DNA of 64,000 nt from Pyxicephalus adspersus (Eukaryota > Chordata > Amphibia > Anura > Pyxicephalidae). Where the stretch lies: positions 96,447,283 to 96,511,282 of the forward strand of contig NC_092862.1 of assembly GCF_032062135.1 (NCBI RefSeq). The letters run 5' to 3'. The notes beneath the pieces were generated by a model that saw only the letters and a list, made by a program, of their open reading frames with translations, was not told the DNA's origin and searched no databases. The position numbers and the translations under genes were made by a program. Shown here piece by piece: positions 12,331 to 25,380 of this stretch. The stretch's first letter is position 1, and every line of letters begins with the position of its first letter.

Positions 12331-13303
12331 GCAGCTCAGTATTCATTGAGAAAAAGAATGCTAACAGGCAAATCCTACCTGTAAATGATAATGATCCTGC
12401 CTGTTCACAATTTTTCTCATATATGTTTAGTTCCACTTCACGTTCCAGTTTACAAAGAGAATTAAAATTCCCCAGTCATTGGGAGTGAAAACACATAATC
12501 AATATGGGCATAACATCAGATACATTTTTTATGCATGTGCATGCAGAATAAGCAATATGCAATTGTAACAATTTAATGTAATGTAATGTAATGAATATAA
12601 AAAGTGAAAATAAAAATATAAATAATTTAATCCACTTAAACATCCACAAAAAAACTATAGAATTTGATATATCCAGTTTGAAGTTTGTATCAAAGTTGCC
12701 CAACTAGCAATAAAATTTGCAGACAGGAGTCTGAAGCATAGTACCTAATCATTAGGCAAGTTAGAAGTGCATGTGAAAAGGCTCTTAAAGTGTTATCTGG
12801 ACTGGAGGAGCAATGGCATTGTTACTGGGCAGAAAAAGAGGTGAACACTAGCCATGAAATACAAGTAAGTCAGTAAATCTTAATTATACTCCTTGTTGCC
12901 CCCTCCTGAATATGAGTCCTTTGCCCGGCCAGAGGAGAAATGCCTGGGTCACAACCAGAAGTGTGTTACAGATTAATACTTGGACCACTTAATATGTTTT
13001 TGCACTGCATTGCTTTGCTTATTAGGATTATTCATATTCCTCATGATATCCAAGTGAACTTTGGCATTTTATTCAGCAGAAAAAATGTATTATCTTTTAT
13101 CTTCATAGAAATTGGTACATCTTTTTCTTTTCTAGTTATTAAAAACATACAAACCAAAAAAATAAAAGAAAATTAGCACAATAGCCCTTAACCTAGGTAT
13201 CCTGTTAGTATTAATAAAACCCTAAATCTAATCCAAGATAAGAGTTAATAAAAAGAAAATGAGGGTAGTCAGTTACTGTTTTGACAGCTGAGGTCAAAAT
13301 CAA

Positions 13304-13456
13304 GGGGGTCTATTCATAAAGCAGTGAATCTAACATTCACTGAACATTCTCTGGCAGAGAATCTTCCAGGTGTATGTGTTTTCAGTGGCAGTAATTGATT
13401 GTCCCTTAAAGGTTGTGTGATGAATGTCAGATTCACTGCTTCACTGCATAGATCCC
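13304..13456. mobile_element. Palindromic MITE (GCAGTGAATCTGACATTCA family)
   Basis: The left end GGGTCTATTCATAAAGCAGT and the right end (minus strand GGGATCTATGCAGTGAAGCA) mirror each other, continuing through GTGAATCTAACATTCA and its partner. Related partial copies lie at about 32975-33040 and 52590-52715. Confidence 0.75.
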
Positions 13457-14811
13457 ATTCATTCAATGGTGAGTAGGAATTGCCTAATCCCACTTCGGAC
13501 TTCTGCACAAACTGCATATTTCAAGAAAATGTAAAGATGTCAGTTGAATATATGGGTTCTTAATAGCCAAGGCAGATGCATAGTATTATTTTATTTACAC
13601 CCATTATATCCATTTTTAGCGCTAAAAGGCAAACTACTACCAGAAAATGTTTGGGAAGCTGCCTACAGTCCAATAGACCAGCTGTGCATTAGGCCGTATG
13701 AAGATGTCTGTCTAAAACAACAGCTTTCTTAGCAACCTTTACTGTTTTAATAATTGTTTGGTACCTAAATTCTTTATTACAATAAGTTAAATGTTGCTGC
13801 ACTGCTGCACTGCTGCACTGAAATTGCAAAGGGGTCTTTACTCCTCTAATGGTTCACCACAGTGATGAAGTGGTTGAAAGAAAAGCAGCTTTCCTGTGGT
13901 CTGCCTGACACAGAAATCCATGGCTCATTGGTAATGTATTAGTTCTCAGTGGTTTCTAATGATTTATGGTGCTGAATTCCCTGACTCCCCTGTCCATCAC
14001 CAGTGTGGTAGTATTACAACAAAAAAATGTATATTTGAAATTGAAATTTTGTTAAATTACATTACCAATATCATTTACAATTTAAAAGAAAAATTAAAAT
14101 GTTTTTTGACTATATTATTAACACATTGTATATCAGTTTTTGTGTCTACTATTATCATAAAATACTTGCTTAAAATATAATAAATGAATAAAAAATAATC
14201 AATAAAGGGCTAAATCCAGAGGTCATTATGAATTTCCAGAACAATATATTTTTACTTTCAAATGCTTTATTGGAAACATATACTAAACATATTATCAGGT
14301 GGGCAGCAGACGGAAGAGGATAAGTCACTGAGTGCCAAGTAATTTCAGCTTAAGCTACTAAATACTCTAAATAGAATTTTTTTTGCATGAGCAGCAGAGG
14401 ATGGCTGGGAAAACAAGAGACGAATAGCTCAGAAAAAAAAGAATACATACTATTCATAAAGTATTTAAGATTGATCTTTTATACAGGGTACTCTCCTCCA
14501 GTGCCACTGTCTGTATTTTTCTGTCATTTGTAACCCCTATTTAATATACAGTGCTGCATAATATGTTGGCTAAATAGAAATATGTCCAGCCTTGGCATTG
14601 GAAAATCTTTGGGTGTATTGAGTTCTCATTATTGGTAATTTACCTGATAGTTACACATCATGTCTACATATATTACCTTCTATGTTGTGATGTAGTACAT
14701 TATTTAGCAGACCAGAATTACAAACTATTTTTAAAAATTTCTATTGATAAAGTATGTTACAATAAAAAAAGTGTAAACATATATTATATTTCTGAGTAGG
14801 TTTATTGGGCC

Positions 14812-14975
14812 TAATTTATTGGAGCTCTCCAAGGCTGGGGAGGATAAAATTTGATTCAGCAAACCTGGACTGGATGTGGCCCAGGATTCAAAACATTTGC
14901 TAGCAAATTCATTCCAGGTTTGCGGGATTACCCAGCTTCACTGATGAAAGTGTATCCTGCCCAGTCCCCCCCTTT
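14812..14975. mobile_element. Palindromic MITE, same family, copy missing its clear right end
   Basis: Contains TTTATTGGAGCTCTCCAAGG, AACCTGGACTGGAT, TTTGCTAGCAAATTC and CAGCTTCACTGATGAAAGTG. A matching right terminus, CCAGCCTTTGAGAGCTTTAA, occurs at about 15580. The DNA between could be an insertion into this copy or the remnant of a second copy. Confidence 0.72.
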
Positions 14976-15263
14976 TGAGACTGGCTGCTGACACCTCGCC
15001 CCTCACCCTATACAGACCAACGATTATACAAAGAGCACACAAGTCCTCACTATACACCAATGAATAACATATACCAATATGTCCATATACCAAAACCAGA
15101 TTATAACTAACTAAAAACAGCTGTATAAGTTTTCTTCACATGATCAAAATATGCTTTTATTCAATAGATCTTTTAAATGATATCTTTGGGATACCTTGAC
15201 ATAGCTATTCCCATGTGCCCTTTTATCCCAGTTATTACGCTTGTCTTTTTTGATCTCACTTAT

Positions 15264-15299
15264 CCCCCGAGGAACCCTAAGGGCGAAACGCGTTGGGAC
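15264..15299 (+). ncRNA. Hammerhead-like core motif, copy 2 (mutated core)
   Basis: Order: CCC, CCGAGGA, ACCCTAAGGGC (CCC/GGG hairpin), GAA, ACGCGT, T, GGGA. The core U4 position is C, so this copy should be inactive. With the T before CCC, stem I reaches 4 bp. Confidence 0.35.
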
Positions 15300-15604
15300 T
15301 TGAGACATCATTATAATATACCTATGTGATATTGTAAACACGGTATAAAATAGGCAACTCTCCTTTGTTTTGTTTTGAGTATATTACCACATGTTTTTGA
15401 TTGTTTTCAGTTTAGTGGGTCTATGTTACCAAAAGGACTACATTTACTAATTATCAAAAGCCTCTCTGTCCTTTACCCTTTCCTTAATATTTGAACCACT
15501 TAAATCAGGCTAGGAAACTAAAATATTAGATTGAGAACGCCTCCTAAAATAAACCTTTCTTGCATTCCATAGCCTCCCCAGCCTTTGAGAGCTTTAATAA
15601 TTAA

Positions 15605-17884
15605 GGCCCAATATCCATATGACAGATAAGAATTTTATCCAAAAAGTAAAAGCAGTAAATAACAAAAAGACTCATTGGCATCAATGATTTATATATTTCA
15701 GATAGGTGGACCATTCCCTTCCCCAAGATAAGAGTTGACTGTTTTTGCATCCTTGAAATGTCCTCATTCAATGCAATGGAATATCCTTAAATATTAATAT
15801 GTAGATGTTTATAATATGTTTTTGAAGATATTGACTGTGCCGATTTATTGCAGTTATGGGACATATCAGTATAAGGCAAAGTTTAGTTTAAAATCTTAGG
15901 CTAGATTGGTTACTTGATCATTTAATATCTACTTTTAAATATACATAGTTTAAAAGTAGACTTTCTACTGTTTAACATTCTTTACAATTTACAGCAATAC
16001 TGACTCTGTCATTATCTTCTAGGACACTTCCCTCTACTGCTCATCACATATCACTGCTCATTACTGTAGATTCACATTAGTGTATGTTGGCACGGGTATA
16101 TATGAGATCTTGGACACTTTTTAACATTTGTGGTAGACTGCATGGTGAACTCCACCTCTTCCTCGGTTGAACCTCAAAAGCAGACTGCATCCCCTTCCCG
16201 AATCAAGTTGGCAACTTTGTCATCCAGATGTGAAATTCCCAGCTGCAGATTGTTTTCATGTCTTCTGAGCTGGCTCTTTTGTCTAGTCTTCGCTATAATA
16301 ACCTAAGTATTACAACAATCATTAAAGGCTATTGAACAGCCATTTATAAAACACATTGTTTAGAAAGTTTAGCTTCTCTGGTTTTCCATATTCCAGGATT
16401 GGACACTTTTCAAGATATCTTTTCAAAGAGGCATGAATATGCTCGCAAATATTCAAGTCCTATTAACATGTATTTTGGAATTTACCACAAAAGCACATCC
16501 CTTATAATAGACCTGTTGGAGTAGTAGACCGGACTAAACATTATTCATTTCTCATGGTCAGACTTTAAAAGGTCACTTTTCCTCAACACATTACTAAGTG
16601 GCCCATTTCTAAAGCTTTGTGTAAAGAAACCTAATGTATAGCTGATTTCCTAATGGATAGTTGAAACATTTCATTAGGATCACCACACCAATGTTCTATG
16701 AGCTGTGGATATGCCAATTACAGCAGGGAATCCCTGAGATCTGAAATTTAGTTCAAGGGTACCCCTGTGTTAAAAAAGTCTTGTTACATGTTAGAGTTCC
16801 AGCGTCTCATTATTTTTTTTTTTCATTTTATTATTTTTTTTTAATAAAACTTATGATGGCAGGGTTAAAAATTCTTAGATCATCATCATGACTATGCCAA
16901 AGAGAGTTGTTTAATTTGCACAACAAAGCGACATACTAAAAAGTAAAGTCCCTGCCTCTTTAGGCTAAATATTGAATAAAAGTAAAAATGTTTTGAAGAT
17001 CATCACTGCCAGCAGCATCTTAAGGGTCTGTATAGCCAGACTTTGAGGTTGTGTTTAATGGCATCACTTTAAGAAGCTTATGAGATAATTTAGAATGTAT
17101 TTGACTTACAGTTGACCTTTTTTTAACCTACATTTGACTTACTTTAAGCAAGTTTCCCATGCTTCTCACATTGTTCTTGAACCTAGATGGGACAAAGGTA
17201 AAATGCAGTAAAGCTTGCATAAGGTTTGGTCTTTTTAAAGATTTATACATTAGAAGACATTTTAAAAAATGTATGTACAATTATAATTTAGTTGCAGTTT
17301 AGTTGGATTTTGCAGCAAAATCCAATAAAATTTTGCAACGCAAAAGGGCGGAATTAAATATTTTGTTACCGCAGGCAATTTAGACAGGTGCTCTAGTACA
17401 AAATGTTTAGCTCAACAGTTTAGAAAGGCATTTGGTCAGGGGAAAGTTCAGAGAGTTTCCAGGTCAACAGGTCCATGTCTGATGTCCACCTTTGAGGACA
17501 GATGTTCTATATAATCAGTCAACTTTATGCTATGATTTAATATTATTTAGTTATATGCCTTTCAGGTGTGAAATAATAAATTCACCAGTATGAAATACCT
17601 GTCTTCAGGATTTCCTATAATATTAGTAAACATATATATGTGTTGCTGATCCAAAATCCCAGTTCTGGGGCACATTTCTGCAAAGCAATGATGGTACATA
17701 TACAGGGAATCCAAAAACAAATAAATGCCTAAATTGTGCCCCCCTCCCCCAACTGGAACTAAACTATTCATTAGCCTTATCTAATGATTGCTTTTTGATT
17801 CTCATAGTGCCACTGTTGTGGAAATGTAAAAAGCTTTCCTGCAACAATTTCAAGTGCACCAAATTTTCATCCTCCCTTTAACCC
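15605..17884. other. Intergenic AT-rich DNA, nothing recognised
   Basis: No motif-bearing frame. A small 12-bp inverted repeat (TCTACTTTTAAA at 15928-15939 and its complement at 15949-15960) is present. Confidence 0.6.
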
Positions 17885-18220
17885 ATCTCATTCTGTATAA
17901 TACTAATGCACCCCAGTAAATATTCTACCCCTCTCTTCATCCAAACATCAGTCTTTTATCCTCCTCCCTGCTCCCCTTTATGACTCTGCAATAATATCTC
18001 TCTTGGTATCTCTCTTGGTAATCTTCCTCCCTATGTCACCCTTCAGTATTACCAGCGTACTGTAGTCACCTGTCTCCATACTTCCTGCTCCCCTATGCCA
18101 CCCTGCAATAATACCAGTGCACCCAAGCTGACAGTCTTTATTCTTCCTCCACTCCACCTGACCTAACATTGAATACTGATGCAATCTCCCTGCACCCCCA
18201 TATCAAACTGCAAAACGACT
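17885..18220. repeat. Degenerate tandem repeat, period about 75-80 bp
   Basis: About five C- and T-rich units sharing CTGCAATAATACCAGTGCAC-, GTCTTTATTCTTCCTCC- and CCTGCTCCCCTATG-like blocks. An internal TATCTCTCTTGG is itself duplicated at 17996-18019. Confidence 0.65.
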
Positions 18221-18375
18221 AAATGCTCAGTCCAGTCAAAAACTATGCCAATTCACGGTCAAAATAAATATTTTAATCCAAACCACAAATCTAGTAATCC
18301 ATGGATGCCCAACCCGATGCAGGACTCCAGGGGTTTAGGCAGACCTCCTTACTAGTCCTGCTACTAAGCCCTTTA

Positions 18376-18722
18376 CTTTAGATCAGTGGTCGCCAACTGG
18401 TGGTCCGCAAGAAAATTTTGTTGGTCCGCGACTCTGGCCGGTGCACCCCTGACCGGGGTCAGAAGAAGGACCCAGCTGGAGGGGCACACCAGCCAGAGCC
18501 ACGGAACATGTCCCCCTACAAGTCCCAGGTTTAGGGAAGTGGGCGGACTGTGTCCCTGGACATAACCCGCCCACTCTCCCATCATAGGTTCAGATCTGCG
18601 ATAGGAGAGTGGGCGGGGGTTATGTCATGATGACACACCTGGCTCCCTGCGCATGCGTGGTCAGGAGCTGGTGATTTTAGTGGTCCACGGGACCAAAAAG
18701 GTTGGCGACCTCTGCTTTAGAT
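18376..18722. mobile_element. hAT MITE (331 bp) with perfect 8-bp TSD
   Basis: Element 18384-18714 starts CAGTGGTCGCCAAC and ends GTTGGCGACCTCTG, an inverted-repeat pair with one mismatch. The perfect 8-bp duplication CTTTAGAT flanks it at 18376-18383 and 18715-18722. Subterminal TGGTCCGC (left) and AGTGGTCCACGG (right) also mirror each other. It is GC-richer than its surroundings and has no coding capacity. Confidence 0.92.
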
Positions 18723-18967
18723 CACATGACCATTTCCTAGGAATTTGGCTGTCATACTGAATTAGGGGAGCAAGAAGGGCAACAAGTGTTGTTATACATC
18801 TGCTTTAATTCTTTATTAGGACATACCTATTACACCTTGCCTAGGTAAAAATAAAAAAGGTAAAATAAATAGTAAAATGGTATATACAACAACAAACATT
18901 TGTCTATTTTTTAGAAGTTATTGGAATGCACATTGACTTTTTGAAACCTATTAGGGCACATGGGGCA

Positions 18968-19167
18968 TCATTTAATAAAGCTCTCTGAGGCTTAAGAGGA
19001 TACACTTTCCTCAGTGAAGCTGGGTGATCTGGAATGGATTTGGTCTAGAATTGAAAACAGTTGCTAACAAATAGCAAATTACTTTTAGGAAATACATTCC
19101 AAGTTTGCTGGATCACCCATGAATTTGTATCCTCTCCAGCCTTTGAGGGCTTTAATAAATCAGGGAC
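18968..19167. mobile_element. Palindromic MITE, same family, full copy upstream of the gene
   Basis: Left half TTTAATAAAGCTCTCTGAGG and CAGTGAAGCTGGGTGATC; right half TTTGCTGGATCACCCATGAA and CCAGCCTTTGAGGGCTTTAA. Both ends read into TTTAATAAA. Confidence 0.85.
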
Positions 19168-22100
19168 ATTTTAGAAAACCCTATTCTAACACTGCCATCT
19201 AGTGTTCAAAAATGTTTCTGCATTATATTGGTATTATTAGTTCAGCTAATTATTGTGTAAACCTTCATCCATACGTGTTTAGGTATAAGGTATTTATATG
19301 CTTGTAGCTTGTCATTGGTAACAGAAGCCCAAAGAAATCTATGTTATCTTTTATAAGTGGCAAGGAGAGGAGATAAAGTGTAAAACAAAATGCACTTATG
19401 CTTATAATTGTCTGCCTGTCCTGGTTGGGTATGTTATTATTAATAAAATATTCATTAACGAGTAATTTTTTGTTGTTATGTTAGTTCCAAATTGATTTAG
19501 TCCTATCTGATGGTAATACATTTTTTCATAAAACACCTAATGGGGAGGGGCTCTGTTCCCAATGTAATTGCCATTCATTATTAATTGCATCCAGAGTGCC
19601 AATGCACTGATTTCATTTTTAAAAGGGAAGACTTTTAAAAATTCACCAAGTCATTTTTTTTCAGTAGTTAAAGTGAAGTAGGGTGGGTTTGTTATTTCAC
19701 ACAGATATCTAGCAATACCATTTCTGCTTAGACCAGACTGTATGGCTTTTTAGTCTGTATTTGGTTGATAAATATGTTTTCAGTTTTTCACTGACCGAAG
19801 AAGAAATTGTTATTGGTTAAAGCATTCTCATGTGATGCCCTACCTTTACATAAAGGGCCCCAGGGGCATGTAAATAGACAATGGTCCTGAGCCCTGGTGC
19901 CCATGCATGCCCATCCATCCATCCTGTGCAGTCCTAGGGACCCCTACAGAAAATATTTTGTGTTTTGGTGCTTATGTAAGCTAGTGAACAAAAATTATGC
20001 TTTAGATCTTTTTCAAAATGTAACTTATTGAAAGTTTTGTAAAACAAAAAGATACAAACACCAATAAAGAAGATGCAGAAACAACTGTGGACAAAGAAAG
20101 CATCACACAATAGAAGTTGTGGAAAACGATAAAATTACTTCCAGACTAAGTAAAGAATATGAATGTCATATCAGCCATCAATTACAACTTAACCAGCAAG
20201 GGAAGCTATTAGAAATTAAATTCCTATCACCCAGAGAAAAAATAAAACAGAAAGCAGGTATAACAAAGAAGAAGAGATATATTATAACAATACAAAAATG
20301 CAGCATGTACCAAAGGTTCTGGTATCCTGTAGCACTGACCCGCTATACTAGAACAACATTAAATGGAATTTTTTAAAAAATAGGGATTGTAAGGAGTACA
20401 ATCACATTTTTAGCATCATATATTTACTGCCACGGCAATAAAAACCGAAGGGGAAACACGCAACCTCCTGGGATATTTGCGTCACATGTCCCAGGAGGTT
20501 GTGGACTGCCATGCAATGTAAAAAAAAGTGCTCAATCTCACGCATTCACAGTTTATTTTCATGTCCTAGGACAGCGTGATAAGACAACAAGCTGCTGCTA
20601 AAATATAAGTGACTAAACATTTTAGTTATGTTTCGGATGGGAAGCCCCAGTAAATGTGTCAGAGAGTCTATTCATATAGAGATTTCCGGTAGCAGGATAG
20701 ATCTCATGCAATTTATCCTGGGTGAAGTACCAATGCAAATATATTATGAATATTTTCCCCATACAGAGTGCAAAGTGAGCTCTAATGGGTGTTCAATTTT
20801 TTTCCAAATGTCCAATGACATCACCTAGCCAAGGTTGCCTCTAACTTTAGTTCATAGGATTGTTTAGCTGTGGTATCCCCTGTTAGCACCCAATTCATTT
20901 TGGAGATCAGACCCCGTTGTGCAGGACTACATATGCATGTCCTTTCAAACGTGGTGGGAACAGAAGATGTCAAATCTTTAATAAGGACAGTGCAAGATGC
21001 CAAACTTGATAATAGCCAAAATGGTGCACTCTGGGGATCTCAGAGCTGTGCTGTAGTTTAGTAAAGTGGAGTAGATTATGTTTTCCAGGGTAAACAAAAT
21101 GTCCTAAGCAAAATATATGATTAGGATGCAATGGTTGGAGTCATAGGGCAGTCAAACTGTAAGGGATCTGAGGGGTGTATAGAAAACAAGTCATGGGTGA
21201 ACTTACAATGGTCAAGTTAAATTTATCTTTGCAACTTGATGGACTTATTAAATTTATGGTTAAACTTGATGGACTTACGTCTTTTTTCAACCTAACCTAC
21301 TATGTAACTATGTAACAACATAAACGCATGCCACCAGAGCTAGGAGTTAGGATGTATAGGTGCCAGCCAAAGTTTCCCCATTTCTTTCCATCTATTAAAA
21401 TATTTCAAGGCAGACCAGATGGGGCAGATGTTCAGCAATGACCTTATGTTTTATCTGGTAAACATACACCAAACTTTAACCCTTTAAAAAACGTAAAACT
21501 TAATTAAAAACAAATTCAAAGGCAACAAACAATACAGATCATTCAAGCATAACCAAATACTGCCTACTAATGGCTGGGTGACATTACCCCAAAAGGATGA
21601 CAGCAACAAAAGAGCATAGCAACAGCCACTCCTTTTAGGTTTTCTGCCCAGTAACGCCGACAACCAATTACCTGAAATAAATAAAACCAGAAAACAAGTA
21701 AAATACACCACCTCACTGAAACTATTAACTGATGAGGCATATTAATGTATTGATTTTTACCATCCTAATAAAGAATAATTAAAAAAGGGTAATGGGGTGC
21801 CAGGGGTGACAATCCTATTGGGTCACTCCCTTATTAGTCGTGACCCTGACATTCATGAATATTACATTCCACCCTTTAAAGATAAGGTCTGCAAGATAGG
21901 TTCCTTTTATCGAGTAAGTTGACCACTAATTATCTGGAACATAAAATTTATCAGCATATTAGTACTTATATACAGTATGTGACTACTATAAACTTTGTCA
22001 TAGGAATATGATTTTTTTTCATGCCAATGTAGACTACTGAATATAGGACGGTACTGTATATAATCTGTGTATATAAACCAATGGTCTGCAATTGGTGTGC

Positions 22101-22674
22101 TTGACATATTGACAAATGTGCTCTGAAAGGGCAACCAAATGTCTTGACTGTTCCTGCCTGTGTTTTTTGGTCCTCCCTTTGTCAGCAGTGTTTAATCCTT
22201 TTCCAAACCCACAGCAGTATAATTATGCTGCCTAAACTTTCTAGTCATTTCATGTATTTTCATAGCTTTTCTTTCAGTCTTAGTCAGGATTCTTTGTAAG
22301 CATCAGCTATAACATTTTGGAATTTTTGCACATTTAGTGCCTTCAGGCTAAAACCCATCAAACTCAATATACATAGATAAATATAAATCTTTATGAAGTT
22401 TCCATATTATACATACAATATGACATACAGTATTATACGTAAAGTATGACTTTGAAATAATTGATGGACATTTTCTTACTAAATATCTAACAAATTGTTC
22501 AAATTGGAAACTGTGCCTAAAGCAAAAGAAGAAATGTCTTGTATTTTGCATGATCTTTTATAAAATATGGTTCTACATCAATTGAGAATAAGAAATATAA
22601 TTTTTATGGGAGTATTACACCATCATAGAATAGTCAATATGTTTAGACTACCATAGAATAATCTATATATATAC
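19168..22674. other. Intergenic DNA, one dispersed repeat only
   Basis: Short frames lack motifs. A CTCF-like match lies on the minus strand at 19192-19205, and the dispersed repeat at 21210-21325. Confidence 0.55.
21210..21325 (-). repeat. Dispersed repeat (GTAGGTTAGGTTGAAAAAA family), - copy
   Basis: On the minus strand: ATAGTTACATAGTAGGTTAG, GTTGAAAAAAGACG, AAGTCCATCAAGTTTAACC. The segment AACTTGATGGACTTA appears twice within it, a small local duplication. Confidence 0.7.
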
Positions 22675-23356
22675 CGTGTTTCCCCGAAAATAAGACACTG
22701 TCTTATATTTTTTTTGGCTCCCAAAAACACACTAGGTCTTATTTTCGGGGTAGGTCTTAAAAATAAAAAAAAACTTACCTTTCGGAAGACGCGAGCCCGA
22801 GTTCTGGCTTCTGGCTTGTGCATGTAGTATCACTCCGCCTGTGACAGGAGCCGGAACTAGAAAGAAAGCATTGGCTTGTGCGGCTCCGGAGTGTGCACTG
22901 CCGCATGCTTTCTTTCAGTGTCCCGCTGCCTTCACAGGGAAAGAACACGACTCGGTGAGTACTGTACTGTACTGTACATATAATTTATGTATGCTTTTCT
23001 TTTCTTTTTCTCCTCTGACCTGCTGTATGTAGTTAAGGGGGATCTTGAGCGGGGGGGGACGGGGGGCGAGCGCTAGGGTTTTGCGTGCGGATTATTAAGC
23101 TTCAGATTAGGATTTTAAATTTTAGATGGGGGTATTAAGCTTTAGATTTTTTAGGCTGAATTACAGTTTTGGGTGGGTTTTTTTCTGAACTGGACAGATT
23201 TACACTAGGTCTTATTTTCGGGGTAGGTCTTATATTAGGGCAGGTTTAGAAAATAGTGCTAGGTCTTACTTTCGGGGTAGGTCTTATATTAGGGCAGGTT
23301 TAGAAAATAGTGCTAGGTCTTACTTTTGGGGTAGGTCTTATTTTCGGGGAAACACG
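22675..23356. mobile_element. Non-autonomous DNA transposon with perfect 21-bp TIRs
   Basis: The ends 22675-22695 (CGTGTTTCCCCGAAAATAAG...) and 23336-23356 are perfect 21-bp inverted repeats, embedded in TATATA-rich flanks that fit a TA or TATA target duplication. The interior has a GC-rich part at 22780-22960 and G runs near 23050. The motif AGGTCTTATTTTCGGGG recurs at several internal places. I recognise the end sequence as common in vertebrate genomes but cannot name the superfamily. Confidence 0.82.
23205..23340. repeat. 54-bp tandem repeat inside the TIR element
   Basis: About 2.5 copies starting at 23205, 23259 and 23313. Each starts CTAGGTCTTA and contains GGGGTAGGTCTTATATTAGG. The unit includes the inner part of the element's own TIR, so the right end has been amplified. 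Confidence 0.9.
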
Positions 23357-24692
23357 ATATATATATACATTTGAACGTGATACTGTTGAACATTGACAGA
23401 GACCTGTTCTCTGCATTGATTGCAGCTCAGTTCTTGTGCTGCTTTTCTGCTATTGCATTTCAGTCCAAGTCCAAGCCCTTCTATATAATTGATGGTAAAA
23501 GGTTGATACCAATTCACATTTGGAAACTGCAAATTAATGTTTGCATAAAACTATTTATTTAATCATGTATTTAAAGCTACATGAATCAGACTGTTTGTCT
23601 GGAGCTCAACTTTAAAGAACTGGTGTTACAGGAACTCCTGCAAATCTCTTACCAGGCCACATGCGCATGTGAATAATGGGAAATACACTTTCTCTATATG
23701 AGTAAGATATAATAATAAACTTTTTAAACTGTATTCATAAAAATAACTATGAGGAAGGACTGTTAACAATATGTGATTTATTTCCCCTAAAGGGAAGTAC
23801 TAGTCTTAAAGAGAATAAAAGTGTAAAGGGAATTCCACCCTTAAAACCCCCTATGCCCTTTGCATGTGAATAAAACTGGTATCTACATTGAACCATTCTG
23901 GAGCACTAGCTTCCCTAATAAGAAAAAGACAATGGACATTCTCATTGTTGAAAGAAATTTGAAACTCCACTGCATCTAATCGCTGGTGCATGGATTTTAA
24001 AACAACTCGAAACTCTAAGTCTTTGTTCATACTATGGTTGTGCTGTGTGTTGTGAAAAATGCAGCATGTTGCCACGTTTATGTACATTGCATTAGTGCGG
24101 CCCATTATTTAAATGGGATTCCCAATGCATTATGGCGCTCACAAATCCAGTGCTTGCCCCATTGGCTTAAGTGCGGCCACTTTAGCTCATTGGTAAGGTA
24201 TATTTAGGATCCCTTTACTAATGAGTCACAACCAAGTGCACCAACAAATGAGCTGCACATAAACTCAACGCACCAGCTTGAACAAGCCCTTAATGTTACT
24301 GCAAAGTGCCCTAGCTATATATATATAACCCTTAAGCATTGCTGCATTTCCTGATTTCATTTTACTGTCCGCCGGGTAAAATTTGTATCTGAACTCAATA
24401 TTTAGAAAAAAAATTCTTCCAGGAGATGGGCTGCAAAGAAAGCACTTTACGGCTTCTGTTGCTTTCTGGCCACTGTTTCTGTTATTCTGGCAGTGTGATC
24501 TGTTTGGAGTTATATCAAAGAAGGAATCCCTGGAACCCCTTCAGATGTGCACATTCCTTACTTTATCATAATAGTCAGTAGACACAGCTATAAACTTTTC
24601 CATTGCCTCCTGTTAATAATAGTGTGTGTATGTGTGTACTATATATGTAAACTTTTTCACAACAGTTGGAGGACCCTTTGCAATGAGCAGCT

Positions 24693-25380
24693 GCAGGCAT
24701 CAGGAGTATTTATAGCATAGAACATTGCCTATAGAGCACAGGGTGAGGTGTATACAGAACATGGTCTATAGAATGCAGAGAAGAAGCATGTGCAACATTG
24801 CCTATGGACTGTATGGACCAGAAGTATATGTAATGTGGCCTAAAGTGTATGCAGGGGTCAGGGGTATACACAACATGGTCTCTAGAGTGTCAGGAGATTA
24901 GGAGTATGTACAACAAAATATACTGAGGGTGACAGGGGACAAGAGTACTTAAAACATGGCTTATAGAGTGCAGGAATCAAGAATATATACAACATAGCCT
25001 ATAGAGCACAGGGGTAAGGAGCATATACAACACGGCTTATAAAATGAGGGGTCAGGAGTACATTAAACACAGCTTTTACAGTACAGTGATCCCAAATATA
25101 TACAACATGGCCTTTACAATGCAGAGATTAGTAATATATACAACATGGACTATAGAATGCAAAGGTCAGGTGTATACAACATGACCTAAAGAGTGCAGAG
25201 GTCATGAATACATATACACAGCACGGCTATAGTGCAGGGGTCAGGAATACATATACACAACACGGCCTATAGAGTGCAGGGATCAGGAATATATGCATTA
25301 TGGCCCCTTAGAGTCCAGAGATCAGTAATGTGTACAATATGATGGCCTATAGAGTGCAAGGGTTAGATGTCAAGGGTATG
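24693..25380. repeat. Degenerate minisatellite, period about 38 bp
   Basis: Roughly 17-18 diverged copies of a unit near ACAACATGGCCTATAGAGTG followed by CAGGGGTCAGGAATATAT. Unit length varies from about 36 to 42. No spacer-repeat alternation is present, so it is not a CRISPR array. Confidence 0.88.

Larger units (their letters stand above)
8871..13303. other. Intergenic DNA with only repeats recognised
   Basis: Apart from the hammerhead-like motif at 10.4 kb and the dispersed repeat at 12.1-12.3 kb, only short unconvincing frames and AT-rich DNA are seen. A TGTAA pentamer repeat lies at about 12574-12593. Confidence 0.55.

Noticed and set aside
24693..25380. CRISPR-like array
   Set aside because: The repeats are directly adjacent and diverged with no unique spacers, and this is a vertebrate genome. 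It is a minisatellite.
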